DNA of 64,000 nucleotides, from contig NZ_PEAX01000003.1 in assembly GCF_002807685.1 (NCBI RefSeq), positions 310,001 to 374,000 of the forward strand. Direction: 5' to 3'. This document shows positions 1-8,877 of the stretch, one piece after another. Made by a program: the position numbers and the translations under genes. The notes beneath the pieces are model-generated. The model worked only from the letters and a program-made list of their open reading frames with translations. It did not search any database and was not told where the DNA came from. Each line of letters begins with the position of its first letter. Positions within the stretch are counted from its first letter, which is position 1. Source of the DNA: Neoalteromonas flava (lineage in GTDB: Bacteria; Pseudomonadota; Gammaproteobacteria; Enterobacterales; Alteromonadaceae).

Positions 1-84
1 AGGAGCCTTTCGAGGAAGCAGATTGCTCTGCCGACCATGTTGAAACATGGGGGTGACCGAAGTCACCAAATCTGTGGTTAGGGC

Positions 85-480
85 TTAGATACGCTCTGCT
101 AATATTGCCGCAACTGGGTTCGCTGCTAAACCTTGTTCTGTGATCCAAGCAGATAGTGTTTTACCGTCCTGCTCAGGCTCGCTTAATGCACTCTTAGGCA
201 TTTTTTTAACTAACAACTCGCCAGCTTCTACCGCGTTGTTTAGGATAGCCAAGCGGATGAGACTATTACCACCGCACGAAATGCCTGAGTAGTAGTCAGA
301 CAAACGTAAGTTGTAGTCAGACTGAACAGCTTTCATTTTCTTACGCAGTTGACCTTTGTCATCTGCTTGCACGATGTTACAGATATTAGCTAGGGCTTCG
401 TTAACGTCTGCTTGAGCAGTACCAGTAAACATTAGTGATGCAGCAGCGATAGCGATAGAAGTTTTAACTACTTTCAACAT
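85..480 (-). CDS. DUF3718 family exported protein
   Basis: This 131-residue protein begins with a signal peptide (hydrophobic stretch, cleavage near the TAQA-D junction at about residue 24), so it is probably periplasmic. The remainder has the pattern I associate with DUF3718: an NICNIVQADDKGQLRKKM segment followed by a YYSGISCGGNSLIRLAI segment with two cysteines. Members are small secreted proteins of Alteromonadales and relatives with no known activity. A ribosome-binding site (AGGAATTAACC before ATG) supports the start. It is divergent from the SRPBCC gene. The family assignment is from memory of the motif. Confidence 0.8.
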   Translation of the reverse strand: MLKVVKTSIAIAAASLMFTGTAQADVNEALANICNIVQADDKGQLRKKMKAVQSDYNLRLSDYYSGISCGGNSLIRLAILNNAVEAGELLVKKMPKSALSEPEQDGKTLSAWITEQGLAANPVAAILAERI

Positions 481-611
481 GGTTAATTCCTCGATTTAAT
501 TTAAAGTAAATGTTTTCAACGAACGTAATTAAAGCCTATGGAAGTCGGTTGAAAAACAGTCAATGTGATACATGGGTATTTTTTTTAATAACTTTTTAGA
601 TGAGGGGTTAG

Positions 612-1055
612 TTGGCAGTGTTTGATATAAAAGTGACCAGAGTAGTTAAGAAACCGATCGACGCCGTGTTTGCGATTTTAGCCGACCATGGGAACTACTC
701 GCAGTTCAAGCCAGTGGATGAGTCCATATTAGTTGAACATGGTAAAACTGAGCAAAATGGACTCGGCGCACTCCGCAAAGTGAAGCTGGGGGGCATGACA
801 CTGCATGAAAGAATAGTGTTGTTTGAGCCGCCGTATCGACTGGGATATCAAATTGAGCGCTCAGCACCACTGCGCTTTGAGCATATCAAGGGCGAGGTTA
901 TGCTTAAAGAACATGCCGAAGGTACTGAAGTTACGTGGGTGTCGCAGGGCCACATTCGATTTCCGTTGCTAGGGCCATTACTGTTTGATCGTATGGCACA
1001 AGCGCAGGGAGCTACTGGATTTGCCAGTATTTTAAAAAGCATTGAACAAATGTAA
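612..1055 (+). CDS. SRPBCC family protein (START-like ligand-binding fold)
   Basis: A 147-residue protein starting at a TTG codon (MAVFDIKVTR...). The opening KVTRVVKKPIDAVFAILADH resembles the first strand and helix of polyketide cyclase/SRPBCC domains, and the C-terminal RMAQAQGATGFASILKSIEQ helix closes the fold. Such proteins bind hydrophobic ligands; nothing in the sequence names the ligand. No signal peptide is visible, so it is cytoplasmic. It is followed 46 bases later by a small lipoprotein gene and may share its terminator. Confidence 0.75.
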   Translation: MAVFDIKVTRVVKKPIDAVFAILADHGNYSQFKPVDESILVEHGKTEQNGLGALRKVKLGGMTLHERIVLFEPPYRLGYQIERSAPLRFEHIKGEVMLKEHAEGTEVTWVSQGHIRFPLLGPLLFDRMAQAQGATGFASILKSIEQM

Positions 1056-1101
1056 ATAGCACTATAAAGTTGGCTGTAAAGGTTTTTTAAGGAGTATTCA
1101 T

Positions 1102-1281
1102 ATGTGGAAGAGACTTTTATTAGCAATCGCTGCAGTGGCACTTGTGGCTGGGTGTGCGCCAGAGGTGGGAAGTAAGCAATGGTGTGAAGACTTGGCTGAA
1201 AAACCCAAAGGTGATTGGACTGCAAACGAAGCTAAAGATTACGCTTCACACTGTATCTTTAGAGATGATGACGAAGAGTAG
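1102..1281 (+). CDS. Small DUF3012 lipoprotein
   Basis: A 59-residue lipoprotein. The start is fixed by a strong ribosome-binding site (AAGGAG at 1089-1094). A lipobox (LVAGC) places the lipidated cysteine near residue 18. The body contains QWCEDLAEKPKGDWTANEAK and a C-terminal HCIF, the signature of DUF3012, giving three cysteines in all. It is probably anchored in the outer membrane; function unknown. A clear intrinsic terminator follows 79 bases downstream. Confidence 0.8.
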   Translation: MWKRLLLAIAAVALVAGCAPEVGSKQWCEDLAEKPKGDWTANEAKDYASHCIFRDDDEE

Positions 1282-1359
1282 AACGGTCGCAAGTCCCTAA
1301 GCTATTGAATAAAAATACTGGACAGTCGTTTCCCTGACTGATGGTAGTTATTATTAAAC

Positions 1360-1404
1360 AGGCCTAGATCTGATGTTATCTCAGGTCTGGGCCTTTTTAT
1401 TTTT
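1360..1404 (+). terminator. Rho-independent terminator after the DUF3012 gene
   Basis: Arms 1360-1373 (AGGCCTAGATCTGA) and 1381-1394 (TCAGGTCTGGGCCT) pair over 14 positions with two G-U wobbles around a 7-nt loop. A T-rich tail (TTTTTATTTT) follows. It ends right at the convergent LysR gene, so it may serve both. Confidence 0.85.
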
Positions 1405-1406
1405 CC

Positions 1407-2309
1407 TCAATGTGGCTCGTAAGCCTTAGCTACTTCGGCGATTTGCTCACGCATCCACATGTGCGCGTGATCATGATCGGCGCTGACATGCCAATATAAG
1501 AAATATTCTACCGGTGGCACATTCAGAGGTAATTCATAGATAGCCAGATCATAATGCTTGGCTAAATGGTATGGCAGGCAAGCAATGAGATCCGTCTTCA
1601 CTATGGCACTTGGTACGGTGAGAAAGTGTTGGCCACGCATAATGACTTTGCGTTTTTTACCAATCTTGTCGAGCTCAATATCAATTGGCCCAGCGCCTGA
1701 TTTACGATGTGAAACATTGATGTGCCCCAAGCGTAAAAAGGTTTCTAAGTCGAGCCCGTGTTTGAGCGCAGGGTGGTTCTTACGGGCAATGGCGACAAAA
1801 CGGTCAGAGGCAATCCGCTGTTTACATAAATGTGGGTCGGTAAACGTGGATGCATCAGCAAAGAAATCCAAGCTGCCATTTGCCATTGAGGAAACAACTT
1901 GGCTGCGGGCAATTTCATAATTCGTTAACGTGACATTAGGTGCTACATTTTGCAGACGTACCATGAGTCTGGGCATGATACTCACCTCTAACAAATCCCG
2001 ACTGGCAAAATTAAACGCTTTTTCTGAAATTGCAGGATCAAAGGTGTGACTCTGCTGCACGCTCTTACGTAATAAACCTAGCGCTTGACGTGCCGGTACA
2101 ATTATATTTTGTGCCACGGGGGTAGGAGTCATGCTGTGACCAGTGCGCACAAATAAGGGGTCATTCAACATTTCACGCAAACGCGCCAGTGAATTACTCA
2201 CCGCCGGTTGGGTAATACATAGCACATCAGCCGCTTTAGTTAGGCTTCCTGCCGTGTAGATCGCATCAAATACTGCAAATAAGTTGAGGTCGATTCGATT
2301 TAAGTTCAT
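1407..2309 (-). CDS. LysR-type transcriptional regulator
   Basis: This is a LysR regulator of about 300 residues. The N-terminal winged helix (IDLNLFAVFDAIYTAGSLTKAA then ITQPAVSNSLARLRE) is followed by a periplasmic-binding-like effector domain. An ATG 42 bases further upstream (2351) is possible, but the family usually starts close to the MNLNRIDLNLF segment, so 2309 is preferred; neither start has a clear ribosome-binding site. It is divergent from the MaoC hydratase gene 138 bases away, which it probably regulates by analogy with LysR pairs. The effector is unknown. Confidence 0.88.
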   Translation of the reverse strand: MNLNRIDLNLFAVFDAIYTAGSLTKAADVLCITQPAVSNSLARLREMLNDPLFVRTGHSMTPTPVAQNIIVPARQALGLLRKSVQQSHTFDPAISEKAFNFASRDLLEVSIMPRLMVRLQNVAPNVTLTNYEIARSQVVSSMANGSLDFFADASTFTDPHLCKQRIASDRFVAIARKNHPALKHGLDLETFLRLGHINVSHRKSGAGPIDIELDKIGKKRKVIMRGQHFLTVPSAIVKTDLIACLPYHLAKHYDLAIYELPLNVPPVEYFLYWHVSADHDHAHMWMREQIAEVAKAYEPH

Positions 2310-2447
2310 AACGTACGCTGTGTCCGGTTTTCTTACATCAGAATTTAACATGTTTAATCATCAATAAACATTATAGAATCTAATTTGAAATATTCAGGCA
2401 GTTAATAGTATAAAAATAGCCAATTATCGCAATTACATGGAATCGCT

Positions 2448-2906
2448 ATGCGTAAAACTTTGTTAGATTTGAATGTTGAAGATGTATTACCGTCATCCAA
2501 CTGGATGGCGATAACACAACAAATGATTAACACCTTTGCTGATGCGACAGGTGATCATCAATGGATCCATATTGATGAAGCACGTTGTGCCACTCAGAGC
2601 CCATTTAAAACCCCGATTGCCCATGGCTTTTTATCCGCGTCATTGATGCCACGAGCCTTTGGTGAAGTTATCGACGCTCATCCCGAAATTGCCTCGGTAC
2701 TGAATTACGGCATTAATAACCTCCGGTTTTTAGAGCCTGTACGAGTTAACGACAAGGTTCGTTATGGGTTTAAAGTCGCGGCAATTGAGCAAAAGCCAAT
2801 GGGGCGTCTGTATACTTTTGACTGTGCTGTTGAAATTGAGGGGCGAGAAAAGCCTGCGTTAGTTGGACAATTTCTGATGCTGGCCGTGATCCGCTCCGTT
2901 GCTTAA
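2448..2906 (+). CDS. MaoC-like (R)-specific enoyl-CoA hydratase
   Basis: A 152-residue hot-dog-fold protein. The hydratase-2 motif is plain: FADATGDHQWIHID, with the catalytic pair Asp36 and His41, followed by TPIAHGFLSASL. Members hydrate trans-2-enoyl-CoA to (R)-3-hydroxyacyl-CoA; some resemble NodN. The length equals that of a single-domain family member. It is divergent from the LysR gene, its likely regulator. The substrate chain length cannot be told. Confidence 0.85.
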   Translation: MRKTLLDLNVEDVLPSSNWMAITQQMINTFADATGDHQWIHIDEARCATQSPFKTPIAHGFLSASLMPRAFGEVIDAHPEIASVLNYGINNLRFLEPVRVNDKVRYGFKVAAIEQKPMGRLYTFDCAVEIEGREKPALVGQFLMLAVIRSVA

Positions 2907-3013
2907 TTTTGATGCAAATGGTGGATCTGGTCAGACCATCTGCATTGCGAATATTTACATATAAGTAACATATAATTTACATTGTGCTGGGTTACGCCTA
3001 CTATTTTGATTGT

Positions 3014-3030
3014 GTACCTAAATTAGGTAC
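3014..3030. promoter_or_regulatory. Palindromic operator-like site upstream of the TonB receptor
   Basis: GTACCTA-AAT-TAGGTAC is a perfect inverted repeat with 7-bp arms, 80 bases before the receptor start. A TATAAT-like element lies upstream near 2985. The symmetry suggests a dimeric regulator, but no candidate can be named. Confidence 0.4.
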
Positions 3031-3109
3031 GCAATAACAATAACCTAGAGACCACTACACAAACGTCAATGTAATCCTAATCGGTGGCATTGATTATAGG
3101 GGACACACA

Positions 3110-5797
3110 ATGAAGTTATCCACACGCAAAACGGCCTTGGCCGCCTGCGTTGCCGCTCAATTTGCGCTTGCACCGGGACTCGCCGTTGCCCAAGAAGAAG
3201 ACGCTCAACAAGCGGAACAACGTGATTTTGAATTAATTATGGTTACTGGTAGTTTCGTTCGACGCAGCGAGAACTTCGAGTCACCGTCGCCACTAGCGGT
3301 AGTTGATAGCGTGTCTATCGACTCGATTGGGGCGAAAAATATCGCCGACATAACACAAACCCTAACGATAAACACCGGTGCGCAAAATAACCCTGATGCA
3401 TTTACCCAAAACGCAACGGCAGGTACTTCTAACATCAACTTGCGTGGTCTCGGGGTCGCTTCGACGCTTGTACTACTGAATAATAAACGCCAAGTCGTTA
3501 ATGCTCAGCCTACCAATGACGGATTGAACTTTGTTGATACCAGCTCTTTGGTGCCAATGATTGCCATTAACCGCATGGAAGTGATTAAGGATGGCGCCTC
3601 AGCATTATACGGCTCAGACGCTGTTGCCGGGGTTGTAAACTTTATCACCAAAAAGAATTATGAAGGGGCGAAAGTTACCTTTGATTATCAAGACGGTGCC
3701 CACGGTGATAACAAAGAATACATCCTCCAAGGTTTGTGGGGTACTTCAGGTGACGATGGGAACATAATGGCAGCGATTAGCTACACTAACCGTTCACCAT
3801 TGTTTATTTCTGACCGCCGTTTATCGCGTCCACAAGATGATACCAGTGCGTTGGGTAATCCAGGCGCATTTTTCCTCGGTGGATTCCCATTTATTGATCC
3901 TACAGGATGTGAAGAAAATGGCGGTTACCCACGTTTACTAGCACCGCCAGGTACAGTACCAGGACTAAACGTTGGTTTCTGTGGCTTTGATTTCGGTCCC
4001 TATTATAGCTATGTACCTGATGAAACGCGGGTAACGGCTTACGTTAGCTCAAATTATCAATTGACGGATGATATAAGTTGGTCGAATGAAATCAGTATTG
4101 CACGTAATCGTGCGGAACGTGGTGGTGCTCCAAGCTTCCCGATTTTAACACTGCCAGTAGTACCGGCGACCCATCCGAGTAACCCATTTGGTGCGCCAGT
4201 AGCATTCTTTGGACGTGCTGAAGGTAATGGTTTTGAAGGTGACCCAGCAAACACTGAGTCTGATACTTTCCGTTTCAATACCACTTTAACAGGCGAATTG
4301 GATAATGGCTTTTGGGAGTTAAGCTATACCAATGCGACCAACGACTTCTTATTCCAAGTTGAAGACGTATTGAACACCGAATTTAACCTTGCATTGAATG
4401 GTTTAGGTGGAGCGGATTGTAATCCATTAACCGGTACCCCAGGCCAAGGAGCTTGTGAATACTTCAACCCATTCGCGACTTCATATTCTGTATTACCAAA
4501 CTCACAGTATGTTATTGATTCTTTCTCTGCCAAGCAGGTGATTGATTCAAAATCTGATATCCAAGTGATTGAAGGTTTCGCGTCCTTAGATGCGTTCGAT
4601 ATGGAAGGTGGAACAGCAGGTATTGCATTCGGATTACAGTATCGCGAAGAAAAACTGAGTCAGGATTACGACGAACTGTCGAATCAGGATAGCTTTACCT
4701 TCGTTATTGGTAACCCCGACTTCGAGGGTAAATTGGATGTTTGGGCGGCGTTTGCTGAAATGGCCCTACCGGTGTCTGAAGATCTCGATATTCAGTTAGC
4801 ACTGCGTTATGAGGACTACGGCGGTGCTATCGGTGATACCATCGACCCTAAAGTAGCGTTCTCTTGGCGTGCAACTGAAGACTTCTCACTGCGCGGTTCT
4901 TGGTCAACCTCATTCCGTGCTCCAACAGTATTCTTGCGTAATGGCGGTGCAACAACATTACAACAATTGAACGATCCGTTATTTGGCGGTGCTGCCGCGT
5001 TTGCTGCGGTTCGCACATCGGGTAATGAGAACTTGAAGCCAGAAGAGTCGACTGCTTACAACGTTGGTTTCTCTTTTGAGCCAGTTGATGATTTGTCAAT
5101 CGAATTGGATTATTGGAACTTTAGTTTCGAAGATTTGATTATTCAGCAAAATGCGCAAGCACTTTTGAATGCTGGTCCGCAAAATACGGATGTGATTATT
5201 CGTGCTGGTGACCCGTTAAATGGACCATTGTTGCAGGTATTAAATACCTATGTGAATGCGAGCTCGCAGGATACATCAGGTATTGATATTGTTACCAGCT
5301 ACAAAATTGAAACCGACATGGGGACATTCACGCCAAGCATTAACGCAACTTACGTGCTTGATTACGAGTTAACTGATCCTCAAGCGGGTGTGGTTGATGG
5401 TGCTGGTCGCCGCAATTTCACCAACATTGGTACTTCTTCACCAGAGCTGAGAGCGAATTTAGGCTTGAATTGGTCGCACGATATTCACAGTGCTAACCTA
5501 TTTGTGCGGTATATCAGCTCTTATGATGACGATCAAAACTGTGCTGATGGTTCACCTAATGGTGGTTCTTGTGCTGGCGGATTCAAAGAAATCGATAGCA
5601 TGGTTACTGTGGATGCGCAGTATAATGTAAATCTCGGTGAGATATTTGAAACCGAAACTGATTATTTGTTAACGCTTGGTGGCATCAACTTATTTGATGA
5701 AGAACCACCTCAAGTATTTACAAACAGCGGTTTCGATTCAAAAGTGCATGATCCGCGTGGTCGTCAAATCTACGCACGCATCGCTGTCGAATTCTAA
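3110..5797 (+). CDS. TonB-dependent outer-membrane receptor
   Basis: This 895-residue receptor carries a signal peptide ending near AVAQ (residue 28). The plug domain starts at MVTGSFVRRSENFESPSP and contains the typical NINLRGLG, VLLNNKR and RMEVIKDGASALYGSDAVAGVVNFITK motifs. A 22-strand-type barrel then ends with an aromatic residue (RIAVEF). Such receptors import large substrates such as siderophores, vitamin B12, glycans or peptides, using TonB energy. The barrel has several Cys and Pro-rich loops. No substrate clue is nearby. It stands alone, with a palindrome upstream and a strong terminator downstream. Confidence 0.93.
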   Translation: MKLSTRKTALAACVAAQFALAPGLAVAQEEDAQQAEQRDFELIMVTGSFVRRSENFESPSPLAVVDSVSIDSIGAKNIADITQTLTINTGAQNNPDAFTQNATAGTSNINLRGLGVASTLVLLNNKRQVVNAQPTNDGLNFVDTSSLVPMIAINRMEVIKDGASALYGSDAVAGVVNFITKKNYEGAKVTFDYQDGAHGDNKEYILQGLWGTSGDDGNIMAAISYTNRSPLFISDRRLSRPQDDTSALGNPGAFFLGGFPFIDPTGCEENGGYPRLLAPPGTVPGLNVGFCGFDFGPYYSYVPDETRVTAYVSSNYQLTDDISWSNEISIARNRAERGGAPSFPILTLPVVPATHPSNPFGAPVAFFGRAEGNGFEGDPANTESDTFRFNTTLTGELDNGFWELSYTNATNDFLFQVEDVLNTEFNLALNGLGGADCNPLTGTPGQGACEYFNPFATSYSVLPNSQYVIDSFSAKQVIDSKSDIQVIEGFASLDAFDMEGGTAGIAFGLQYREEKLSQDYDELSNQDSFTFVIGNPDFEGKLDVWAAFAEMALPVSEDLDIQLALRYEDYGGAIGDTIDPKVAFSWRATEDFSLRGSWSTSFRAPTVFLRNGGATTLQQLNDPLFGGAAAFAAVRTSGNENLKPEESTAYNVGFSFEPVDDLSIELDYWNFSFEDLIIQQNAQALLNAGPQNTDVIIRAGDPLNGPLLQVLNTYVNASSQDTSGIDIVTSYKIETDMGTFTPSINATYVLDYELTDPQAGVVDGAGRRNFTNIGTSSPELRANLGLNWSHDIHSANLFVRYISSYDDDQNCADGSPNGGSCAGGFKEIDSMVTVDAQYNVNLGEIFETETDYLLTLGGINLFDEEPPQVFTNSGFDSKVHDPRGRQIYARIAVEF

Positions 5798-5822
5798 TTC
5801 GTTAGCTTTTGTTGACACTCAA

Positions 5823-5846
5823 CGCCCGGTTAATCCGGGCGTTTTT
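5823..5846 (+). terminator. Rho-independent terminator after the TonB receptor
   Basis: Perfect 7-bp stem CGCCCGG/CCGGGCG with a TTAAT loop, followed by five T residues. Confidence 0.9.
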
Positions 5847-5928
5847 ATATCTCGTGATCTAAATTCTGATTTAATACGCAAAAGTGAGAAGCACCTCAAG
5901 AAAGATTTATTTAAGCAGGAGAGATGGC

Positions 5929-6231
5929 ATGGCAGAGAAGTTTTCGAGCGAACAAATCCAAGAAGCACTCAAGGAATTGAATGCGACGCTAGACAGTGAT
6001 GAGCAATGGTCATTGGATGGAGACAAAATCGTTAAAACGTTTAAATTCAAAAGTTTTATTCGCGCCTTTGGATGGATGACGCAAATAGCCATTTGGGCGG
6101 AAAAGCTAAAGCATCATCCAGAATGGTTTAATGTGTACAACAAAGTAGACGTAGCTTTGACCACGCATGATGTTGATGGGCTCAGTGATTTGGATTTTAA
6201 ACTTGCGCAAAAAATGGAAGCCTTTAAGTAG
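5929..6231 (+). CDS. phhB: Pterin-4a-carbinolamine dehydratase
   Basis: A 100-residue enzyme of the PCD/DCoH family, which dehydrates 4a-hydroxytetrahydrobiopterin during phenylalanine hydroxylation. The core [20 protein letters not shown] with the His-His-Pro motif, then [17 protein letters not shown], is diagnostic. The ATG at 5929 is chosen because AGGAGA sits 6 bases upstream. A GTG 45 bases earlier would add an unrelated leader. No phhA (phenylalanine hydroxylase) gene is in the window. Confidence 0.9.
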   Translation: MAEKFSSEQIQEALKELNATLDSDEQWSLDGDKIVKTFKFKSFIRAFGWMTQIAIWAEKLKHHPEWFNVYNKVDVALTTHDVDGLSDLDFKLAQKMEAFK

Positions 6232-6308
6232 CGAGCAAGCTACATTCGTTCAATAACCATCAGATTGGCGAATAATTAAGCGAACGAGCTATTTTTGTAA
6301 AACAGCGC

Positions 6309-6336
6309 TTGCGTGTTATCAACTGCTATGTATAAT
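6309..6336 (+). promoter_or_regulatory. Sigma-70 promoter of tRNA-fMet
   Basis: TTGCGT (-35), a 16-bp spacer and TATAAT (-10) are followed by a GC-rich discriminator (ACGCCCC), the form usual for stringently controlled tRNA genes. It lies 45 bases before the tRNA. Confidence 0.75.
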
Positions 6337-6381
6337 ACGCCCCACTTGACGCGGTAAGCCACCGCCTCAAACCAGAACAAG

Positions 6382-6458
<77 letters not shown>

Positions 6459-6465
6459 AATATAA

Positions 6466-6490
6466 AGCCCTGATTTATCAGGGCTTTTTT
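6466..6490 (+). terminator. Terminator of tRNA-fMet
   Basis: AGCCCTGA-TTTA-TCAGGGCT, a perfect 8-bp stem followed by a T run, starting 8 bases after the tRNA. Degenerate relatives of this segment recur near 29500 and 33950. Confidence 0.9.
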
Positions 6491-6734
6491 GTATCTGAAA
6501 TACGTCAAAATTTTCTCGATTTTTCACTTTTGGGCACGCGGTGCCCAAAACGTGCCCATTCGGTGCCCACGATTTTTTCAAAATCGTTCAATAAATGTTC
6601 GAATTGACCTTAGGGATGCGTGCCCATGGCGACCTTCGGGCTAAATTTGAGCCGTTGCCCGACGGTCAAAATTGATGACCTTCAGGCTTTTTGTGCCCAT
6701 TTGGCCCCCATTTAAGCGTGCCCAACTCGTGCCC
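6469..6734 (+). repeat. GTGCCC repeat cluster at the island's left edge (gene-free 6459-6913)
   Basis: Seven direct copies of GTGCCC start at 6541, 6552, 6563, 6620, 6693, 6718 and 6729, plus one inverted copy at 6532. Several are exactly 11 bp apart, one helical turn. No convincing gene lies here. A related but shorter segment recurs at 29500-29675 in the same orientation. Such phased repeats next to a tRNA 3' end could be recombinase arm sites, but no integrase gene is present. Confidence 0.6.
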
Positions 6735-6913
6735 ATAATTAGTCGCTGAGCCAATCATTCATTTAGTTTTATATTAAAATATTCTTTATGTTCAAAACTG
6801 CTCTTAGCTTCAAGATATTGCATTCTCATTAATTGCTATCTTCTTTGTGTAACGGCCAAAGAGTTAATAATCACTGATTACAGAGTGTTTGTTAGCTTTT
6901 CTTGTTCGCTCTG

Positions 6914-7678
6914 TTACTGTGTATATCTGCATTTAGGAAAATTGGAACAACCAACGAATATGTTATTTGCATTTGGACCACGTCTCGCTTTTAGTTCTAC
7001 GAGTTCACCACCACATCTTGGGCAGATGTTCTTTTTTATTGTTTCTATTTGGGGTTTTGTTTGCACACCCTGAATTAATGAGGCCAGCTCGTTTGCGCCT
7101 ACTAGCTCGATAGGTTTATCCAATGCGAAATTAATCGCCTGTTGGGTATACCACCCGGAGCAGATGACAATCACTCTATCTGCGTTGCTGTCTGTTAGTA
7201 CACCAAACATCTCGCGCACCACATTCACACCAACCTTTTGAGCCTTCCAGTTTTTGCATTGCACAAGTACCACTTCAGTACCTTTTCTCAATTCCAAATC
7301 GATGCCGCCGTCGGGACCATAAGAGCCTTCCGTCACTCGGTAGGCTTGTCTGCGATAGGCTTCGGCTACCAGTTCTTCGAAGTTGCGCCAATGGAGCTGT
7401 CGAATCGTTTCGATACTTTTTTGGTTATCTAGCTGCTTTGCCTTTCGTCGTGCATTAAAGAATGAGAAGGGCGCAATGAGTAATATAAAAATGGCGAAAA
7501 ATGGAGCAGGAACGGCAAGAGACTTAAACAGCATGTTGATAAACTGATTGTCCATTTCAATTAAAGGCAATAGATAACCCATTACGAAATAGACGATAAC
7601 CGCTGTTACCACAGAAACCCACCACGGTGCTTGGAGCAGTAGGTCGGCAAAAGACGTATTTTTTCTTGGCACAATCAA
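6914..7678 (-). CDS. Membrane-anchored Mrr-type restriction endonuclease
   Basis: A 254-residue protein with three parts. Two hydrophobic segments (about 20-40 and 50-73) place it in the inner membrane. A PD-(D/E)XK domain of the Mrr kind spans about 95-190, with Glu101, Asp127 (GPDGGIDLEL) and the QCK motif at 140-142. A C-terminal four-cysteine topoisomerase-type zinc ribbon (CPRCGG then GCSNFPKC) follows. Mrr enzymes cut modified or foreign DNA. A helicase partner is absent. It is the first gene after the GTGCCC repeats and opposes the DUF429 gene. Confidence 0.88.
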   Translation of the reverse strand: MIVPRKNTSFADLLLQAPWWVSVVTAVIVYFVMGYLLPLIEMDNQFINMLFKSLAVPAPFFAIFILLIAPFSFFNARRKAKQLDNQKSIETIRQLHWRNFEELVAEAYRRQAYRVTEGSYGPDGGIDLELRKGTEVVLVQCKNWKAQKVGVNVVREMFGVLTDSNADRVIVICSGWYTQQAINFALDKPIELVGANELASLIQGVQTKPQIETIKKNICPRCGGELVELKARRGPNANNIFVGCSNFPKCRYTQ

Positions 7679-7800
7679 ACATCCTTGTTGAAAAACCTCG
7701 ATATAGTAACTCAGGCAACGCCTTGGTTGGGTATTAATTCCAATCGTGTAGTATTGTCTTATAGCTCGGTTTTAATTCTAGAGTATGAGGCGAGGTAAAC

Positions 7801-8805
7801 ATGGACGTGTTTATTGGTATCGATGTCGCTTGCGCCAAAGGCAAGTACCTGCCACTGGTGATTTGCAGTAAAGAAAATGGCCGATTAATACCGCTTCCAT
7901 TGGCCAATTATCAAATAAAACCTCCAAGAGGTTTGGGTAACACATTGACATTGTATGACAAGATGAATCAGGAATTTGCAAATGATGTTGCGAATTACAT
8001 AGAAACGGTTTGCGCCACATTTTATTTAAATCCGGTTTGCATAGGTATCGATTCACCACTTCGGCCTAGAGATAATCATCTCAAACGTAGACTTGCAGAG
8101 CAGGCGCTAGATAGGGCAGGTATAAGCTGCTATACCACGCCGTCTGCTGACGACTTCGAAGCGATTAAGGCAAAAGGTATTGCTCACATAAAGGCGAGTA
8201 AGCCAATACAAAACCTGCCACATGCCCACCAAATCTTTATGCTATTGGGTTTTTCATTGAACGATCGGCTTAGCAAGTTAGCCGAATGCATCGAAGCTTA
8301 TCCCCACGCCACAGTCAAGCAGTTAGGAGTCGGAGATATCCATAAAAACAAAGGTAATCAGGCCGAATTGCAATTGTCTGCAATGTCGCATTACACCGGT
8401 TGGCCAAGAAATAATGATGATTGGGTGCAGGCAGGCAAAATGTGCCTAGGGCCGATGCACGACAGAGTGGACGCATACAGTGCGGCATGGGTAGCAAGCT
8501 TACCTGAACAGGAACGCATCTGTTTTGGCGATCCTGAAAAAGGCGATGCTATCTGGATACCAAAAGTTAAGCCGATAAACAGTCCAACGGCAAAACCACC
8601 GACAAAGCTCAACCCTACAACAAAGGTAAAGCAGCCTGTTTCCAATGCAAGTCATCAGCGTGCTTGCCCAGCTTGTCATCAACATGAATTTAAACGCTGG
8701 CCGTTTGGGTGGGACTCGCATGCTGCGCATCGCTGCACAGGACTTAAAGAAGTTGATCCCCAAGAGAGGAAGAAGGAGTTTAAGCGTCGATTTATGAGCA
8801 GTTAA
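7801..8805 (+). CDS. DUF429 protein with C-terminal zinc-finger-like tail
   Basis: A 334-residue protein. Residues 1-240 match DUF429, a family predicted to have an RNase H-like nuclease fold: GIDVACAKGK near the start, CIGIDSPLRPR near 80-90, IEAYPHA, and MHDRVDAYSAAWVA near 220-235. The acidic residues GID, GIDSP and HDRVDA are the likely metal ligands. The Pro/Thr/Lys-rich linker and the ACPACHQHEF tail with more Cys/His to the C terminus look like an added zinc ribbon. It is followed after 72 bases by the defence operon. Function is inferred only from the fold. Confidence 0.75.
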   Translation: MDVFIGIDVACAKGKYLPLVICSKENGRLIPLPLANYQIKPPRGLGNTLTLYDKMNQEFANDVANYIETVCATFYLNPVCIGIDSPLRPRDNHLKRRLAEQALDRAGISCYTTPSADDFEAIKAKGIAHIKASKPIQNLPHAHQIFMLLGFSLNDRLSKLAECIEAYPHATVKQLGVGDIHKNKGNQAELQLSAMSHYTGWPRNNDDWVQAGKMCLGPMHDRVDAYSAAWVASLPEQERICFGDPEKGDAIWIPKVKPINSPTAKPPTKLNPTTKVKQPVSNASHQRACPACHQHEFKRWPFGWDSHAAHRCTGLKEVDPQERKKEFKRRFMSS

Positions 8806-8807
8806 AA

Positions 8808-8824
8808 ATGTAACCCCTTTACAT
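8808..8824. promoter_or_regulatory. Candidate operator of the WYL regulator
   Basis: ATGTAA-CCCCT-TTACAT is a perfect inverted repeat, 54 bases before the WYL-domain gene. BrxR/CapW-type repressors are known to bind inverted repeats in their own promoters, so this is a plausible autoregulatory site. No footprint evidence is available. Confidence 0.4.
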
Positions 8825-8877
8825 CCGTTTCAAAATAAACCACACTGGACTAAAGTATAGAAAAGTACACAGGGACG

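Noticed and set aside
6541-6734. CRISPR-like array from regularly spaced GTGCCC
   Set aside because: Repeat unit of 6 bases with 11-bp spacing and uneven gaps; no spacers, no cas genes.
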